From: Takakia lepidozioides
Taxonomy: Eukaryota > Streptophyta > Takakiopsida > Takakiales > Takakiaceae
DNA length: 64,000 nt
Assembly: GCA_030704615.1 (NCBI GenBank)
Contig: CM060732.1
Location: forward strand, 25,918,001 to 25,982,000
Direction: 5' to 3'
Of the stretch, positions 1 to 11,269 are shown one piece after another; within the stretch, counting starts at the first letter, position 1; each line of letters begins with the position of its first letter. The position numbers were made by a program, and so were the translations under genes. The notes under the pieces were generated by a model. That model was given only the letters and a program-made list of their open reading frames with translations. It was not told the DNA's origin and ran no database searches.

Positions 1-764
1 TGAGCAGAGGTTGGTGTACATGGAAAACTGGTTCTTTTATGTTATATTGATATCTGAATGGATGTGTGGGGCAGGAAGTGGGTTTTGCGCACATGCGTAT
101 TGCTGATGGAGTGGGCACGCTTTTGCAGTTGTCAGGGCTTTTAGCCAAGCTTTGCAAGGTTCGAGACAAAGCAAAGACTTAGAAATTCCCATAGAACCTA
201 AAATAGGCAGGTTTTCCATCCTCAAGTCTTCCATTGAGGGTCTTTCATATTCTACACCTGAATAAGACAGTGCATACTGAAAAATTGCTGTCACTAGAGA
301 CATGTTGCACTTGGTACTAGATCGTTTCTTGGACTTACGGGTATCATCTCTGCAGTGCCCTCCCGCCTTTCGGAGCATTTTTGTACTTATAACATGGAGA
401 ATTGTGGACCTAGTGGCATGTACATCCTTGTTTTTGTTAACTGCACTATATTTCCATGAATTGTAGCAAGCACACAAGTAGCTGCCATGTCTGAGCTTCT
501 ATCAAACCTAGATGATAAAAATGGTGGCTTGCATGAAACAAGATCAGGACTGCTAGGAAAGTTAATTTACTGCAAGGTATAACAGGGTGAGATGCAAACA
601 AGTTTGGAAGACAACATGCAAGGATCCAGGTATCTGAATTGCTACTTGAAATTTTAGAAAAGCAGGAGCATCCTGAAAAGCCCTAAAACGACTTTTTTCT
701 ATTTTCGGTTGGTGTATCTTCTTTTTGGCTTTTCCCGTTAGTAAAAGGCAGCGTTTGCTTTTGT
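1..764. other. No recognisable gene (left edge)
   Basis: A 146-codon minus-strand open frame lies at 37-477. It has no domain, no signal peptide and no family I recognise, and I cannot tell whether it is the end of a gene continuing off the left edge or chance. The stretch nearest 764 probably holds the promoter and leader of the downstream CAXIP4-like gene. Confidence 0.3.
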
Positions 765-773
765 AAACCCTAA
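765..773 (+). promoter_or_regulatory. Telo-box (AAACCCTAA)
   Basis: AAACCCTAA lies 240 bp upstream of the CAXIP4-like start codon. Telo-boxes are common near transcription starts of plant housekeeping genes. A TC-rich stretch follows at 799-915. The site is seen directly; its regulatory role is inferred. Confidence 0.4.
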
Positions 774-1012
774 AACATGCCTGCGTATTGCGTTGTGCAT
801 TCTTCTTCATCTTGTTCGTCGTCATCCGAGCTTTCTTCTTCGGACGCTGAAGGATCGCTTTGCTGGTGTTCGACTCGTGGGTTTGGGTCTCGCAGTTTTT
901 CTCTTTCAAAAGAGTCTTGTGGGTTTTTGAGTCTTGCAGTCTGTTCTGCTAGAAAAGCTTGTCTTCCCTTCTCTTCTGCCCAGTGGGCGTGGGTTAGAAG
1001 TGTATCGACAAG

Positions 1013-1792
1013 ATGCCGGCCACGGCAGGGCGCGTGCGGATGCCCGCTAACAACCGGGTGCATAGTAGTGCGGCTCTTCAGACTCATGGTATCTGGCAGA
1101 GTGCAATAGGGTATGATCCATATGCCCCCGACCAGAAGCATCGATCTGACGACCGGGCACCAGACTCTGCAGTTGGAGGTGCTGCATCGGCCACTGATGA
1201 GCAAAACGCATATGACAGCTTTCAAGGCCTTCTTGCCTTGGCTCGTCTTACAGGGTCTAATGCTGACGAGGCAAGGGGGGCTTGCAAAAAGTGTGGAAGA
1301 GTAGGCCATCTCACCTTTCAGTGCCGCAACTTTCTTACTGCCAAAGAGGAGGCAGCGGCAGCAGCAGCAGCAGCTGTGGCTTTGGAGCGAGAGAGGGGCA
1401 GTGGCAAAGGCAAAGATCACGACGGTGCAGGCACGCTACCGAATGGGGAGAGTTCGGAGGAGGAAAGCGAGATTTCAGATAGCGATGAAGACTCTGAAAT
1501 GGAGAGGGCACTTGCCAGGCTTGGCAACAAGACGAAGAGTAGCAGAGTGAGAGTGCGGGAAAGAGAGAGGTCTGAGTCCCCCAAGCGTAAGAAGTCCAAA
1601 TCTTCATCATCGAAATCGTCGAAGAAGAGACGGGAGGTATCTTCAGACGTCAGTGATGATGACAGGTCTGACCGCAAGAAGTATTCGAGAAAGAGACACA
1701 AATCCAGCAGGAGACACAAGGATGTGTCGGAGTCCGACAGACCAGGTAAGGAGAGCAGGCGGAGCAAGCATCACCACCACTCACGTCGATGA
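1013..1792 (+). CDS. CAXIP4: CAXIP4-like CCHC zinc-knuckle protein
   Basis: Single-exon protein of 259 residues. The N-terminus MPATAGRVRMPANNRVHSSA and the following LQTHGIWQSAIGYDPYAP block are the hallmark of plant CAX-interacting protein 4 and its SREK1IP1-like relatives. A CCHC zinc knuckle (CKKCGRVGHLTFQC) sits at about residues 91-104. An alanine run follows, encoded by a GCA/GCG repeat near 1351-1376, then an acidic serine patch and a basic K/S/R-rich tail typical of nuclear speckle or splicing-associated proteins. CAXIP4 was named for its effect on CAX1 H+/Ca2+ antiport in Arabidopsis, but the domain layout points to a nuclear RNA-binding role. The ATG at 1013 is chosen because family conservation starts exactly there. 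An upstream frame (ATG at 777, 110 codons) overlaps the start out of frame and could act as an uORF if transcription begins upstream of it. Confidence 0.92.
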   Translation: MPATAGRVRMPANNRVHSSAALQTHGIWQSAIGYDPYAPDQKHRSDDRAPDSAVGGAASATDEQNAYDSFQGLLALARLTGSNADEARGACKKCGRVGHLTFQCRNFLTAKEEAAAAAAAAVALERERGSGKGKDHDGAGTLPNGESSEEESEISDSDEDSEMERALARLGNKTKSSRVRVRERERSESPKRKKSKSSSSKSSKKRREVSSDVSDDDRSDRKKYSRKRHKSSRRHKDVSESDRPGKESRRSKHHHHSRR

Positions 1793-4700
1793 GTGGAAGA
1801 CATTTGAACCCAATAGGAGGTTGCCTAGAGTGTATCTTTGTTCATTCTTACGAGATCTCTGGTCCATCTGCAACTGTATGATATAACTCAAACATCGTTT
1901 GTTCGAGTATGAGGCAGATTGCACTGTCAGTGTTGAGAGCATTTTGATATTGATCATTTAGGGTTGGAAAACGACCATCAATGTACTTTTACTTCTAATC
2001 AAAGAAATTTCATCTGTTCACATTATCTTTGTGACCTTAGAGTGAATTTCAAAGAAATGCTTTCCGTGATTGAATGCCACAGTAGTCAGCTTTCTGTGAG
2101 CTTACCATGGTCATGATCACTGTTGGATATGATTATCAAACAGAAGCAGTGAAGTTTTAGAAACCTAAACCTGATTGCAGAGTGTTCTGCAATGATTCCA
2201 TCGATAGGCAGGAGGAAAATTGTAATGGGAGTGAAAGTTTTCCAGCAAGAAAGGCTTAACAAGGGAAGCCCCCCAAAGTGGAAGAAGACTGGGTACTGTT
2301 AGGGGATCATCGAGCACCTCGGTACTTGAAATACTAAATTTTTTCCTAACCAGCAGAAGAATGGTTCCTCTCTGAACCCACCAGGGTTACAAATGGGAGA
2401 TTCAGCTCCCCATTCAAAGGACCGGATTTGTTACAGAAGGAAGAGTGCACAATCTGCTGGACTCCACATTTCTGAATTCCAACTTGGCTGCAAGTCAAGA
2501 TGTAAAGTTGAAGCATCTCTTCACCGAGGGGAAAATCTGATGTTCCGGCTGCCCCAATACGCAAGGAATAGCAGGGAGTTTCATCTGCTCAACCTATAAC
2601 GCAAGATAAGAAAACTCTAGAAGGCCAAATACTTTATAGCACCAGGTTGCAAGTTTTTAGTGATGACCGAATTTCTCATTTGCTCTATATTCTGTGGCAA
2701 GGTGGTCCATTAATTTGTTTGGGTTGGGCACCTTCATGGCACAGCATCATGGTTACTTGTGAAACTCTCAGAAAGAAAGAGAGCCTTGAAGATAGTGTTG
2801 AACTAATTAATCTTTGTTTGGTCTCTTGTTTGTAGATGTTTCTAGAGGATTACATGCTCAGTGTTGACTGTTTGTCTCAGGTGCACGAAAGGAAGGGTAA
2901 TAATGATTGCTATTCTTTGCATCAATGCTGGTCCACCAGAATTTCTCACACCTCCATCTGGGCAACTATCCAGTCTTTGTTCCGTGGACACTCTATATAT
3001 CCTTTCCCAAACAGCAGCCATTTTTCCCAATCGGGCTGTCTTCCTGAACGTTCTCTAAGCCATTGCTGATGGCTTCTGATTTCCACTATCTGTGGAAGAG
3101 GTAGCAAAACCAAAGGGTTGTTACTTTTTAAAACTTGCCAGACTTTCTTGGTTCTGATGCAATGAGTAGCACTACCAGCACCAAACTGTTGGCTGTGTTC
3201 ATAGATCACTGGTACTTTGATTGCTACTTGCAAATCTGCACACTGATCCTGATGGACCAAGCATCTGAGATGATCGTTGAGTGCAGTAGTAAAACATCAG
3301 TAGCTGCTGGAAGTTCAACAAGGCCTGACACACACTTAGGCCTGACACGTGTGTAGGTAAGCCTACGGGAGAGACGAACTAATTAAAGATTCTATTTGGA
3401 TCACCTTAGGCCTATCTGAATGATTGGAAGCATTTATGTATTTATCTATATTGGGTATGCTTTAGAATGTTTTAGAATTAATATGTATTTGATTTTTTTT
3501 TAATTAATTGGGATCATGTGCCCACTGCCCAAGTGGACCCACTCAAGATTTAAGGTACTTAGTACTTTAGACTACCAACCAAGACCCAAGACCAACCTAT
3601 GGACGAATTTGCTTCAAATTGTTTCAAACATTGGTCCCTACATGCATGTAATAGATTTATATTTGGATGAGTATTTGGTATATATTTGGACCACATACAG
3701 ACCAAGTACATATTCACCTCGGATCCTTTATAAAATCGGTGTACAAGCATATGGCGTTGTAATGGTATGTAACAAATGCATCGAATACATGCAAGCCCTG
3801 CAGATTGTAGTATAAATTGGTTGTAAATTTTTGACATAATCTAGAAGTTTGATTGCTAAGTAAATGGATTTGTGGTCGTCAATATGCTTCTTTTGTTCCA
3901 GACAAACAATGTTATGTAGGTGAATTAATCCATATATGATCTAATTGAGAGTTATAATCTGTCGTAGGTTCATTGAATGTAAGATTAAAGTTGTAGTTTT
4001 TCATGAATGACTGAAGTGAGTCAGATTTTGAGTCTGTTGGGTTTGTGAAGAATAATATTTAAATCTCCAATAAAAATCGTTGGACAATTTTTCGGTGCTC
4101 GATCATATAATTATGCAAGGGCTCTTCATGAAAGTTAGTGATAGTCAACAGATTCATATGCAAAATACGTTGGAGCTCCAGTCGAATAGTAATGCAAAAT
4201 GCAAAATTTAAAAAAACAAAAATCTCTAAAAAAGACTCAATGCTCCCATTAGATATGGAAATGTCTAGTACTTGACAGCATATACAATGCCCAGAGTTAC
4301 TCTTTTCTTAAATGCGTAGAATTTCGTGTGCAAAACAATTACAAACAGTATCACATTGAATACAAGAAGTGTTGGTTTGGGAGTCCAACTCATTAAAGCA
4401 CTATGATGGTAATATATATGTTTAGATTTGCTGATGAAAGCATATTCCTTACTCCAATACATACCTAATTCCAATTTGTAATCAAAAGTTTCGTTGGCGA
4501 AAACATGTGTCACAAAATTTTAGCTGACAAATGTTTAGATGGGAATCCGACAACGTAATCGAGAAAGTTAAGAAGATATTTTGCATATAAAAGAAGGATG
4601 TGGGTTGTATGAATGTCTCTAATTCCCAAAGACACCATTGTATACTATGAAGAAAACAAATTCATACGTGAGAACAATACCCAATTAACCCCGAACAATT

Positions 4701-6946
4701 AGTGACTTATTTTGTATTACAGTTGCGGCCCATTGCATTTAGTTGGTATATTGCATGCAAAACAAGTTTTGAGGGAGTGCAATATCTCCCCTTCATATCC
4801 AAATCAATGATCACCCCTCTAGAAAACCAGTTTCATTTACAAAAACCATATCCATGTCACCCCAAACTATAATTGACATAGCTTTAAAAGTATATGATTA
4901 ACACAACCCACATAGTTAATCGGGTATTTCGACTATAAAAAGGGTTAAAACACTATGAAGTGTTTTGTCCTCGGTCGATCAGTCCTCTAGATGGAATATG
5001 TTCATTCAATTTGGCACGATCGGATTCAGTCTGATGAGATTTCAATTAGAAGGGGGTCTGTTGTGTCATAAGCGTCATGCCACATTAACATACATCGCTG
5101 TCGAACCACGTTTCCTTGCATATGCTCTTAGACATTTATGCAACAATCGCCCCTTTAGTAAGGCATCCCCTCTGCTTGAGCCCAAAGACTACGAGATATC
5201 ATGCAGCTCTCTCACTTTTTCAGCGCATAGCAGTATCAAGGTAGATGGCTGAAGTACCACTGCTAGTTACAGAAACCATGAGTTGCAGCACCGAGCAAGA
5301 TCCTCTGATGCGCCATGGAGAACATCAACTGACATCTTGCGATGTCGAAGGTGCTAAAGACTCTTCATGAAGTCTTGCTATGAGAATGCGGTAGGTGGTG
5401 AGGGGCGTTTCATCTCCATGGGGATGACCTGCTGGGCCCACGCATCAATGGGGGGTAGCTGACACTCTTTCAAGTGGATCCCATTCTTCTAAATGTTGTC
5501 CTTTAATGTGGTGGTCCCAATTGTCCATCTTCACCAGGCTGGCATAGCCCCCCCTTTTGCACCAAAACAGAATTTGTAAGTTCACATATGGAAACAAAAA
5601 CCAAAACCAAAACAATTCTAGCAACACTGGTGGGATTTCACAAGCTTTTGATTCAGAAGTGTGGTCCATAGCTACACCTTATTGCATGCTTTACAATTCA
5701 CTTTTGCTTTGAAAGCAGACATGTTATGGGTATAAACAAGATGATCTCTAGATTCACATCGAGCAAATGGGGGAAGCATTCAATCATAACTTTGCAATTT
5801 CATGTAGACCACGTGTGACTTGGAAGTTTCAAATAATCAGAAGTCCAAAACACTATATTGAAATCAGCCCATATACCACCTTGTTGAGCACTGGTGGACA
5901 TTTTATTGAAGTATACTTCTTCTGAGTGTACTCCGTATAATAAATGCAGGAATTTAGGAGCATGTTCTCTAATTGAGTAATTAGCCACACGAGGATGGTT
6001 TGAATTCAAAACTTCCTTTAAATGTTGAACGACAATTATCGCACTGTTAGCGAAGACAATCTAGTTTTTTTTAGGTACACAATTGTGCGGAAAAAACAAT
6101 CGTATGCCCCCAAGGCAGGGGAATATAATGGTGTAGCATGGCTCATACAGCTCTTGTTGATTTCCAGCAAGCTGAATCATCTAAGCCTAAGGAGCCCGGT
6201 TGCAGGTATGGACGTGACGCCGCAGTAACACGTCAGCGTCGGCTTCACGTCGCGTCCATAAGAAGACATTCATCGCGGTAATTTTTTTATTTTTTATTTT
6301 TTACCTTCTTTTGCCACATTGGCGACAGCGAGGACGAAGGTGACCGGCCAGGTCACGGCTTGTCGAGGCGACCATGCAAGCGCCGGTCGCCGGTCGCCGG
6401 GCGGGATGGGGCGCCAGCCCGGACGACCGCCACGTCAGCCATGTGGGCGACCACCACATTGCGCTGGTGGCCGCCACGTGGTGGACATCTTCCGGAAGGC
6501 ACTTGGGTGACCGCTTTTGAGCGGTCGCCCATATAGGGGGGAAGGAGGCCATTCTTGGCTCTCACTTTCACTCTTCCCCTTTAGCTCTGTGGGTGTGGGA
6601 TGCTTTGCATTCTGCCGAGCGGAGTTAGAGGAAGATGGAAGCCATTGACACGGAGGAGGAGGTTTTGTCTCCGATTTTTATAAAATTGTGGGCTTTTTCC
6701 TACCCCCGCATCCCATCTTTGGCTTCCAAACCCATTTTCTCAATTCATTAGGTGGGGACTAAATAGATCTTTGTGTATTTTGGATTTGGGCCCCCCTTGT
6801 GGTGTGTTACATTTTACTGTGATTTTGCTGAAATTGATGAGTTTCGGTCAAACGAGGTGACTGGAGCATGTACACTAGGTCTTTACATCATATAGAAATA
6901 AAGGAGAGTTGTGTAAAGGCTATATAATATTACGAACGTTATAAAA
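1793..6946. other. Spacer without a recognisable gene
   Basis: The first few hundred bases are probably the CAXIP4-like 3' UTR. The rest is AT-rich, with only short open frames in all six frames and no family match. Around 6210-6570 there is a sharply GC-rich block with CGGTCGC tandem units (about 6381-6398) and small hairpins, such as a 7-bp GACCGCT/AGCGGTC stem near 6511-6528. It lies just upstream of the transposon-like gene and may be that element's terminal or promoter region. I could not find matching termini. Confidence 0.35.
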
Positions 6947-9215
6947 ATGACGGAGGAGGGGGGGCAACGGCGTAGGCACCGAGAGGAGGCGGTCGAACCA
7001 GGCCTCGCAGGGAAGAGAGGTGCCAAAGGGAAGAAACAAGACCTCAATTGGGACGTTTACGATAGGCCGGAAATTCAAGCGGCCGATGGATATGATGCTT
7101 TCCGGAGAACAAACTGTGGACTATGGGGATGTGTAAAAAATTCGTGAAAATGTGTCACTTAACCGTTTGTGGCCCAGGCCAAGGCATCAGATACACACTC
7201 GGAACAATTGCTGCGACGCCCCAACTTGCACAAATGCACATTTTTGCCAGAGGGCCGAAGATGTATACAAGACATTGTGGGGACAACCAAAGTTGTACCG
7301 AAACTCCATACCATATACATTGGCAGCCGTGGTGTATGTTGAGTTTTGCATAGGCGTGTGGATTGGCAGACAGCCACAAAACGAAAAGGAATGAAGCAGT
7401 ACACCCTTAGCGACATCCTCGACACATATGAGCCCCAGCCCCAAAGCAAGTTGAATGCAGCTACAGCAACAGTAGCACTACCATCACCCCAACGCGAGTT
7501 GAATGCACCTGCAGCAACAATAGCACTGCTATTGTCCCAATCCGTATTGAATGCACCCGAAGCAACTGCAGCACAGTCTTTGTTGGAAAACGAATTGCAA
7601 GCCAAAGACCGACGTATCGCGGAGTTGGAGGACATGGTGAATAGGCAAAGGCGTCAAATAGAGGAATTGGATAGACAGTCCTCAATATTGGTCGACGATG
7701 TCATTGCACAAATAACTTATAATATTCCCAGCCCGCCCCGGTCGTCATTTGCTGTTGCACAGGATGCAAGGCTTGAATGTGAACAGAGGACAAAAGGCAA
7801 GGACCCTATGGTGGTGAGGGGTGAGTGTTCGGGAACAACTATTCAATCCGACACAACAATTGTTGTGGAAAATCTCATTAAGAAACGTGATACCACAAGG
7901 GTGACTGCAAATCGGCTGGCCAGGGTAGTACACCTCAAAAGGTTCGTGCCACGTGAAGAGATGTGGACGGAGTGGGTCATGTGGGCGAGAACTTTGGCAT
8001 CAGAAGAGGTTCAGAAAGAACATGCACTATATCGACTACAACAAGCTGCACGGATGTCAGATCGTGTTGTGCAGAACATTTATGCAAACATGCAGCGCTA
8101 TGAGGCATTTGCCACTAACCGAGAAAAAGAAAATGATGAAGAAAGAAAGAAACGTGAAGGCCAAGACGTATCCGCCGCATTTGCCACCCATACATCCGAG
8201 TTTGACTCATTTCACGGTGTGGGATGATTTACATGGCATGTTTGACCGTTGTGAACATAGAGTTGGTGGAGGCAATGAGAGCATAATTTGGGAATTTGAA
8301 ATGGAGGAGGAGTGGGATACTAGTGAGACACAAATGTCATCTCACTTGTTCGACAACAAGCGAGTGGAGTGCTCACGTCCTCCAATACCATCATGGATCA
8401 AAGATGGCTCGTGTTGTCCAGTTTGCCTTAATCCATATGGTCCGGAGGGTGCATACTTGTTGGGAAGTTGTGGACATATGTTTCACATAACTTGTTTGAA
8501 GTCGGTGGCTCTGATAAGCAACACATGTCTGTCATGTCGTGCGCCAATACACCGACGTTACTATGAGCTATTTGGGTTGGAGGATGTGATGCCCATAGGG
8601 TATGAGCTCAATCGACACAATTTCCCTTTGAACCAGGAACCTCACAATTTTTTGAACGGCAAACACTAGGGGAAGACGTTGGCATGGAATGCCGATACGA
8701 GGATGTATGGCATGATATCCGATCGAACGTTCGATATCAATGAGTTTTGGATGACATCTAATTGGGAAATCACAAAACGTGCTCGTTGCATAGAAGATCC
8801 AGATCAACGGGAGTTGTTTTGTCGAAACCTTGGAGGACATAGGGGAATAAGAAGCAAGAGGTTTTTTTGGTTGCCCGAGAACCCACCAAACGGAGTGAAC
8901 CTTTCCTCATACAATGGTAATCCGATTGGCCGGCATCTGCTGCTACATAGCCTTGAGCGTGTTGCCAAATCATGGATCCGAATGAACGACACAATGACGG
9001 AACGCAAAGAGCGGCGGCTGCGTTGCAATCCCGCATATGAGGATGCGGATGAAAAGAAAATCAACAGATATGCCAAGGCCATTAGGCAAGTCGTTAGAAC
9101 GTGGCAAATGAGTCTAGAAAGCGTGTTAGTGGGTGTGAAATCCATTGATCTCCCAAATGTCCAGGACCTTGTAGCTACCTTGGAGGCCGCTAAAATTGTC
9201 GCCAACAATGTTTAA
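6947..9215 (+). pseudogene. Decayed transposon-associated gene with coiled coil and RING-H2 finger
   Basis: A first reading block begins with ATG at 6947 (basic and acidic, about 60 codons). A second block (ATG 7391 to 8227) has repeated ALN-rich segments, a coiled coil (ENELQAKDRRIAELEDMV) and a charged helix-rich part. Coding then continues in another frame to 8669, containing a RING-H2 finger (CCPVC, 14 residues, CGHMFHITC, 11 residues, CLSC) at about 8417-8545. It continues past an in-frame TAG (8667-8669) to 9215. The frame change near 8190-8225 and the amber codon show this copy is broken. The same reading theme resumes at about 10196 and beyond the retroelement insertion. Proximity to a hAT transposase tail suggests an accessory gene of that transposon. 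A captured host RING gene is the alternative. I recognise no named family for the whole protein. Confidence 0.55.
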
Positions 9216-10195
9216 CTCGCCGCCTCGTTGCCTCCAAAATGATAGTCAGCAGAGTGACAATCAATACTCCCCGGAGTCACTCCGCATGATGGCAAGGGTG
9301 GACGAGGAACGTGTTAGGCTCGGGCCACCACCTCGCACTCGATACCAGACCTGAGCTCACTTGTGCATTCATCCGGACGCCGCTTCTACACACTCAGCGT
9401 TGTCATCAACCCCACGTCCGGCGATGCCATCTGCAACTTCAGGGAGTGAAACACAAGAGACTATAGATTTATCCGAATAGCCTCGCTCTTACATATTAGT
9501 AATTACAACTATGAATAGATCTTTTTGTCGATGATATTATTCCTATAACTTCTAATAGCTTTGTAAAATTTCAACATAGCATTTCATGCCCGAATTTTGA
9601 AGCATTGCCCATGAGGCATGTCTTTCGTGATTTGACTATGGCGCCCAATGCTTGTGGATGACCTTGAAACACTCTTACTCATTATTCTGGAATTTTCAAT
9701 TTGAATTTTGCATGGACCACGGTTGTACGTCATATTTGTTGAACTGAATAACTGTTAACTAGAATAATTTTGATTGACCTGATAGGGATTTAATGTAGAA
9801 CTTCATAGTGTCGATGAGTAAGTTATAACTTATTAACAAGTCCACCGTTGTTGTCAAGTTGCGGTTTGGAATTTTAATCAAGTCCAACGGCATACATGAA
9901 TATTTCATAGGGATACTCAATTTCAGAGTGAATAGTTCTCAATACAATGCATGCCAAAATGTGAATATTGCGCGGTCTACTCTGCTGGACAACCGCGGTT
10001 GTTGTATATCCCATCTTGTTCGTCATTGATCCAGCATCATTTGGCATTATTGATATTATTTTATATGAACATCATGGTGCATGCACATTCCACTTTGCAT
10101 ACATTCATAGTTTCATAATTATATAAATGCAAGTTCCGAACCAATTTCATATTTCATACGAAAGCAAACGGGGCTACATGTATTCCAATAGTTTA
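9216..10195. other. AT-rich non-coding stretch inside the older transposon
   Basis: No open frame of note and no motif I recognise. It lies between the RING block and an exon-like coding segment that starts after a possible acceptor (TTTAG) near 10196, so it may be an intron or degenerate internal sequence of the older element. Confidence 0.3.
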
Positions 10196-10313
10196 GTGGA
10201 CCGCGACATATTCACCGCCTGAGGCCTATACAGCAAGTGACGATGCCGGTAATTCTACTAGTTTGGATAGCTCCCAAGCGGGAGATGATGCAGAGGGCAA
10301 TGATGCAGAGGGC
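10196..10313 (+). pseudogene. Coding segment of the older transposon, left of the insertion
   Basis: Open frame rich in D, S, G and N, ending in the repeated DAEGN motif. It is cut by the retroelement exactly after GGGC at 10310-10313. Reading continues in the same frame from 17845 on the far side once the duplicated GGGC is discounted, so the insertion hit an open coding exon. Confidence 0.5.
10310..10313 (+). repeat. Target-site duplication, left copy (GGGC)
   Basis: GGGC directly precedes the TGTCGTG terminus. The same four bases directly follow the CTTGACA terminus at 17841-17844. If the element is taken to end at CTTGAC, a 5-bp duplication AGGGC fits equally well. Confidence 0.6.
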
Positions 10314-10502
10314 TGTCGTGCGCATACATATCGCTACACAACTACATCGCTGTCCAAAAACACACAACACATGTGCACACCACACACTAGTATACCACTA
10401 GTCCACCACTAGTCCAGCCACTAGTCCAACCACTAGGCTACAACTAGTCAGTCACTAGGCTGCCACTATGCTGCCCACTATGGCAGTCACTAGTCCACAC
10501 AA
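10314..10502 (-). repeat. Terminal repeat B2 of the retroelement
   Basis: 189-bp copy of segment B, from the outer TGTCGTG terminus to CCACACAA. It contains many CTAGT-bearing short repeats such as CACTAGTCCACCACTAGTCC. It matches B1 (10822-11010) over its whole length with two differences. Confidence 0.9.
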
Positions 10503-10657
10503 TGATAAAGAAGAAGAATACAAGCACGAGCTCACAAATCTGAAGCATAAACTCATGCATATATAACCTCATCACTCAAATACAAGTTAAGCCAAGTGCA
10601 CCCCACGCCATGGGGAATCCACACTACGGCGCCATAGCTAGGCGCGGTGAGGCTCAA
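10503..10657 (+). repeat. Inverted copy of the element leader and gag start
   Basis: About 155 bp, nearly identical to the reverse complement of 17525-17678, so it runs opposite to the rest of the element. It includes the gag start codon and the first codons (ATGGGGAATCCACACTACGG at about 10609). The few differences from the other copy are transitions. Confidence 0.9.
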
Positions 10658-10819
10658 CTCGAGAAAGATGAGCCTTCCGCGCTTGTCGTGAAGATAACCA
10701 CTCCAGGGCCTAAATCTGTCTTGACCCCTGGATTAACACTTGGGCCAATCCCAAATGTCAATATGTAAAAGCTAGCTATTTCTTAGCTAGTTTCACACTA
10801 GTGGTAAAATAACTTGACA
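10658..10819 (-). repeat. Terminal repeat A2 of the retroelement
   Basis: 162 bp, from CTCGAGAAAG to CTTGACA, a direct copy of A1 (17679-17840) with about six transitions. It is joined to B1 by two extra bases (GC, 10820-10821). Confidence 0.9.
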
Positions 10820-10821
10820 GC

Positions 10822-11010
10822 TGTCGTGCGCATACATATCGCTACACAACTACATCGCTGTCCAAAACCACACAACACATGTGCACACCACACACTAGTA
10901 TACCACTAGTCCACCACTAGTCCAACCACTAGTCCAACCACTAGGCTACAACTAGTCAGTCACTAGGCTGCCACTATGCTGCCCACTATGGCAGTCACTA
11001 GTCCACACAA
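10822..11010 (-). repeat. Internal repeat B1 of the retroelement
   Basis: 189-bp direct copy of B2, lying between the end of pol and A2. On the element's sense strand it is preceded by a purine-rich AGGGGGG tract (11014-11020), which resembles a polypurine primer site. Confidence 0.9.
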
Positions 11011-11269
11011 TTGCCCCCCTAGCTGGTGCTTAGGTCCCTCTAAGTCCAAGTAGCCACAAGATGTGATAGTGACCATAGCCTCACTAAGTCCTCCACCACT
11101 ATCCCTACTACACTCAAACTCGATAGACCAAGAGGCCGGGTGCAAGAGTTGCCCCATCGTTAGTCGCCGTCTTGCAACCTGTGAACTTGAGCTTGGGATC
11201 TCATGTATTGACTTTTATGAGCTTGGCCTCCCATGTCTTCTTAGCTGCCTCCAGTCATGTCCACTGCCA
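11011..11269 (-). other. Element 3' untranslated region with polypurine tract
   Basis: Sequence between the integrase/PHD stop codon (11270-11272) and B1. The only recognisable feature is the purine-rich run AGCTAGGGGGGCAA read on the minus strand, directly before B1, where second-strand primer sites are expected. Confidence 0.5.

Noticed and set aside
37-477. Minus-strand 146-codon open frame at the left edge
   Set aside because: No domain, no conservation evidence and unremarkable composition. Kept only as a note in the edge region.
770-1420. Minus-strand 216-codon open frame opposite the CAXIP4-like gene
   Set aside because: Shadow of the biased coding sequence on the plus strand; no family match.
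10340-10500. CRISPR-like array of CACTAGTCC repeats
   Set aside because: Short irregular repeats within the retroelement terminus, duplicated with the B segment, in a plant nuclear context.
10314-10819. Reading A2-Linv-B2 as a normal 506-bp LTR
   Set aside because: The opposite end has only A1 followed by the forward leader, so there is no matching LTR pair. Described instead as split repeats or a short tandem unit.
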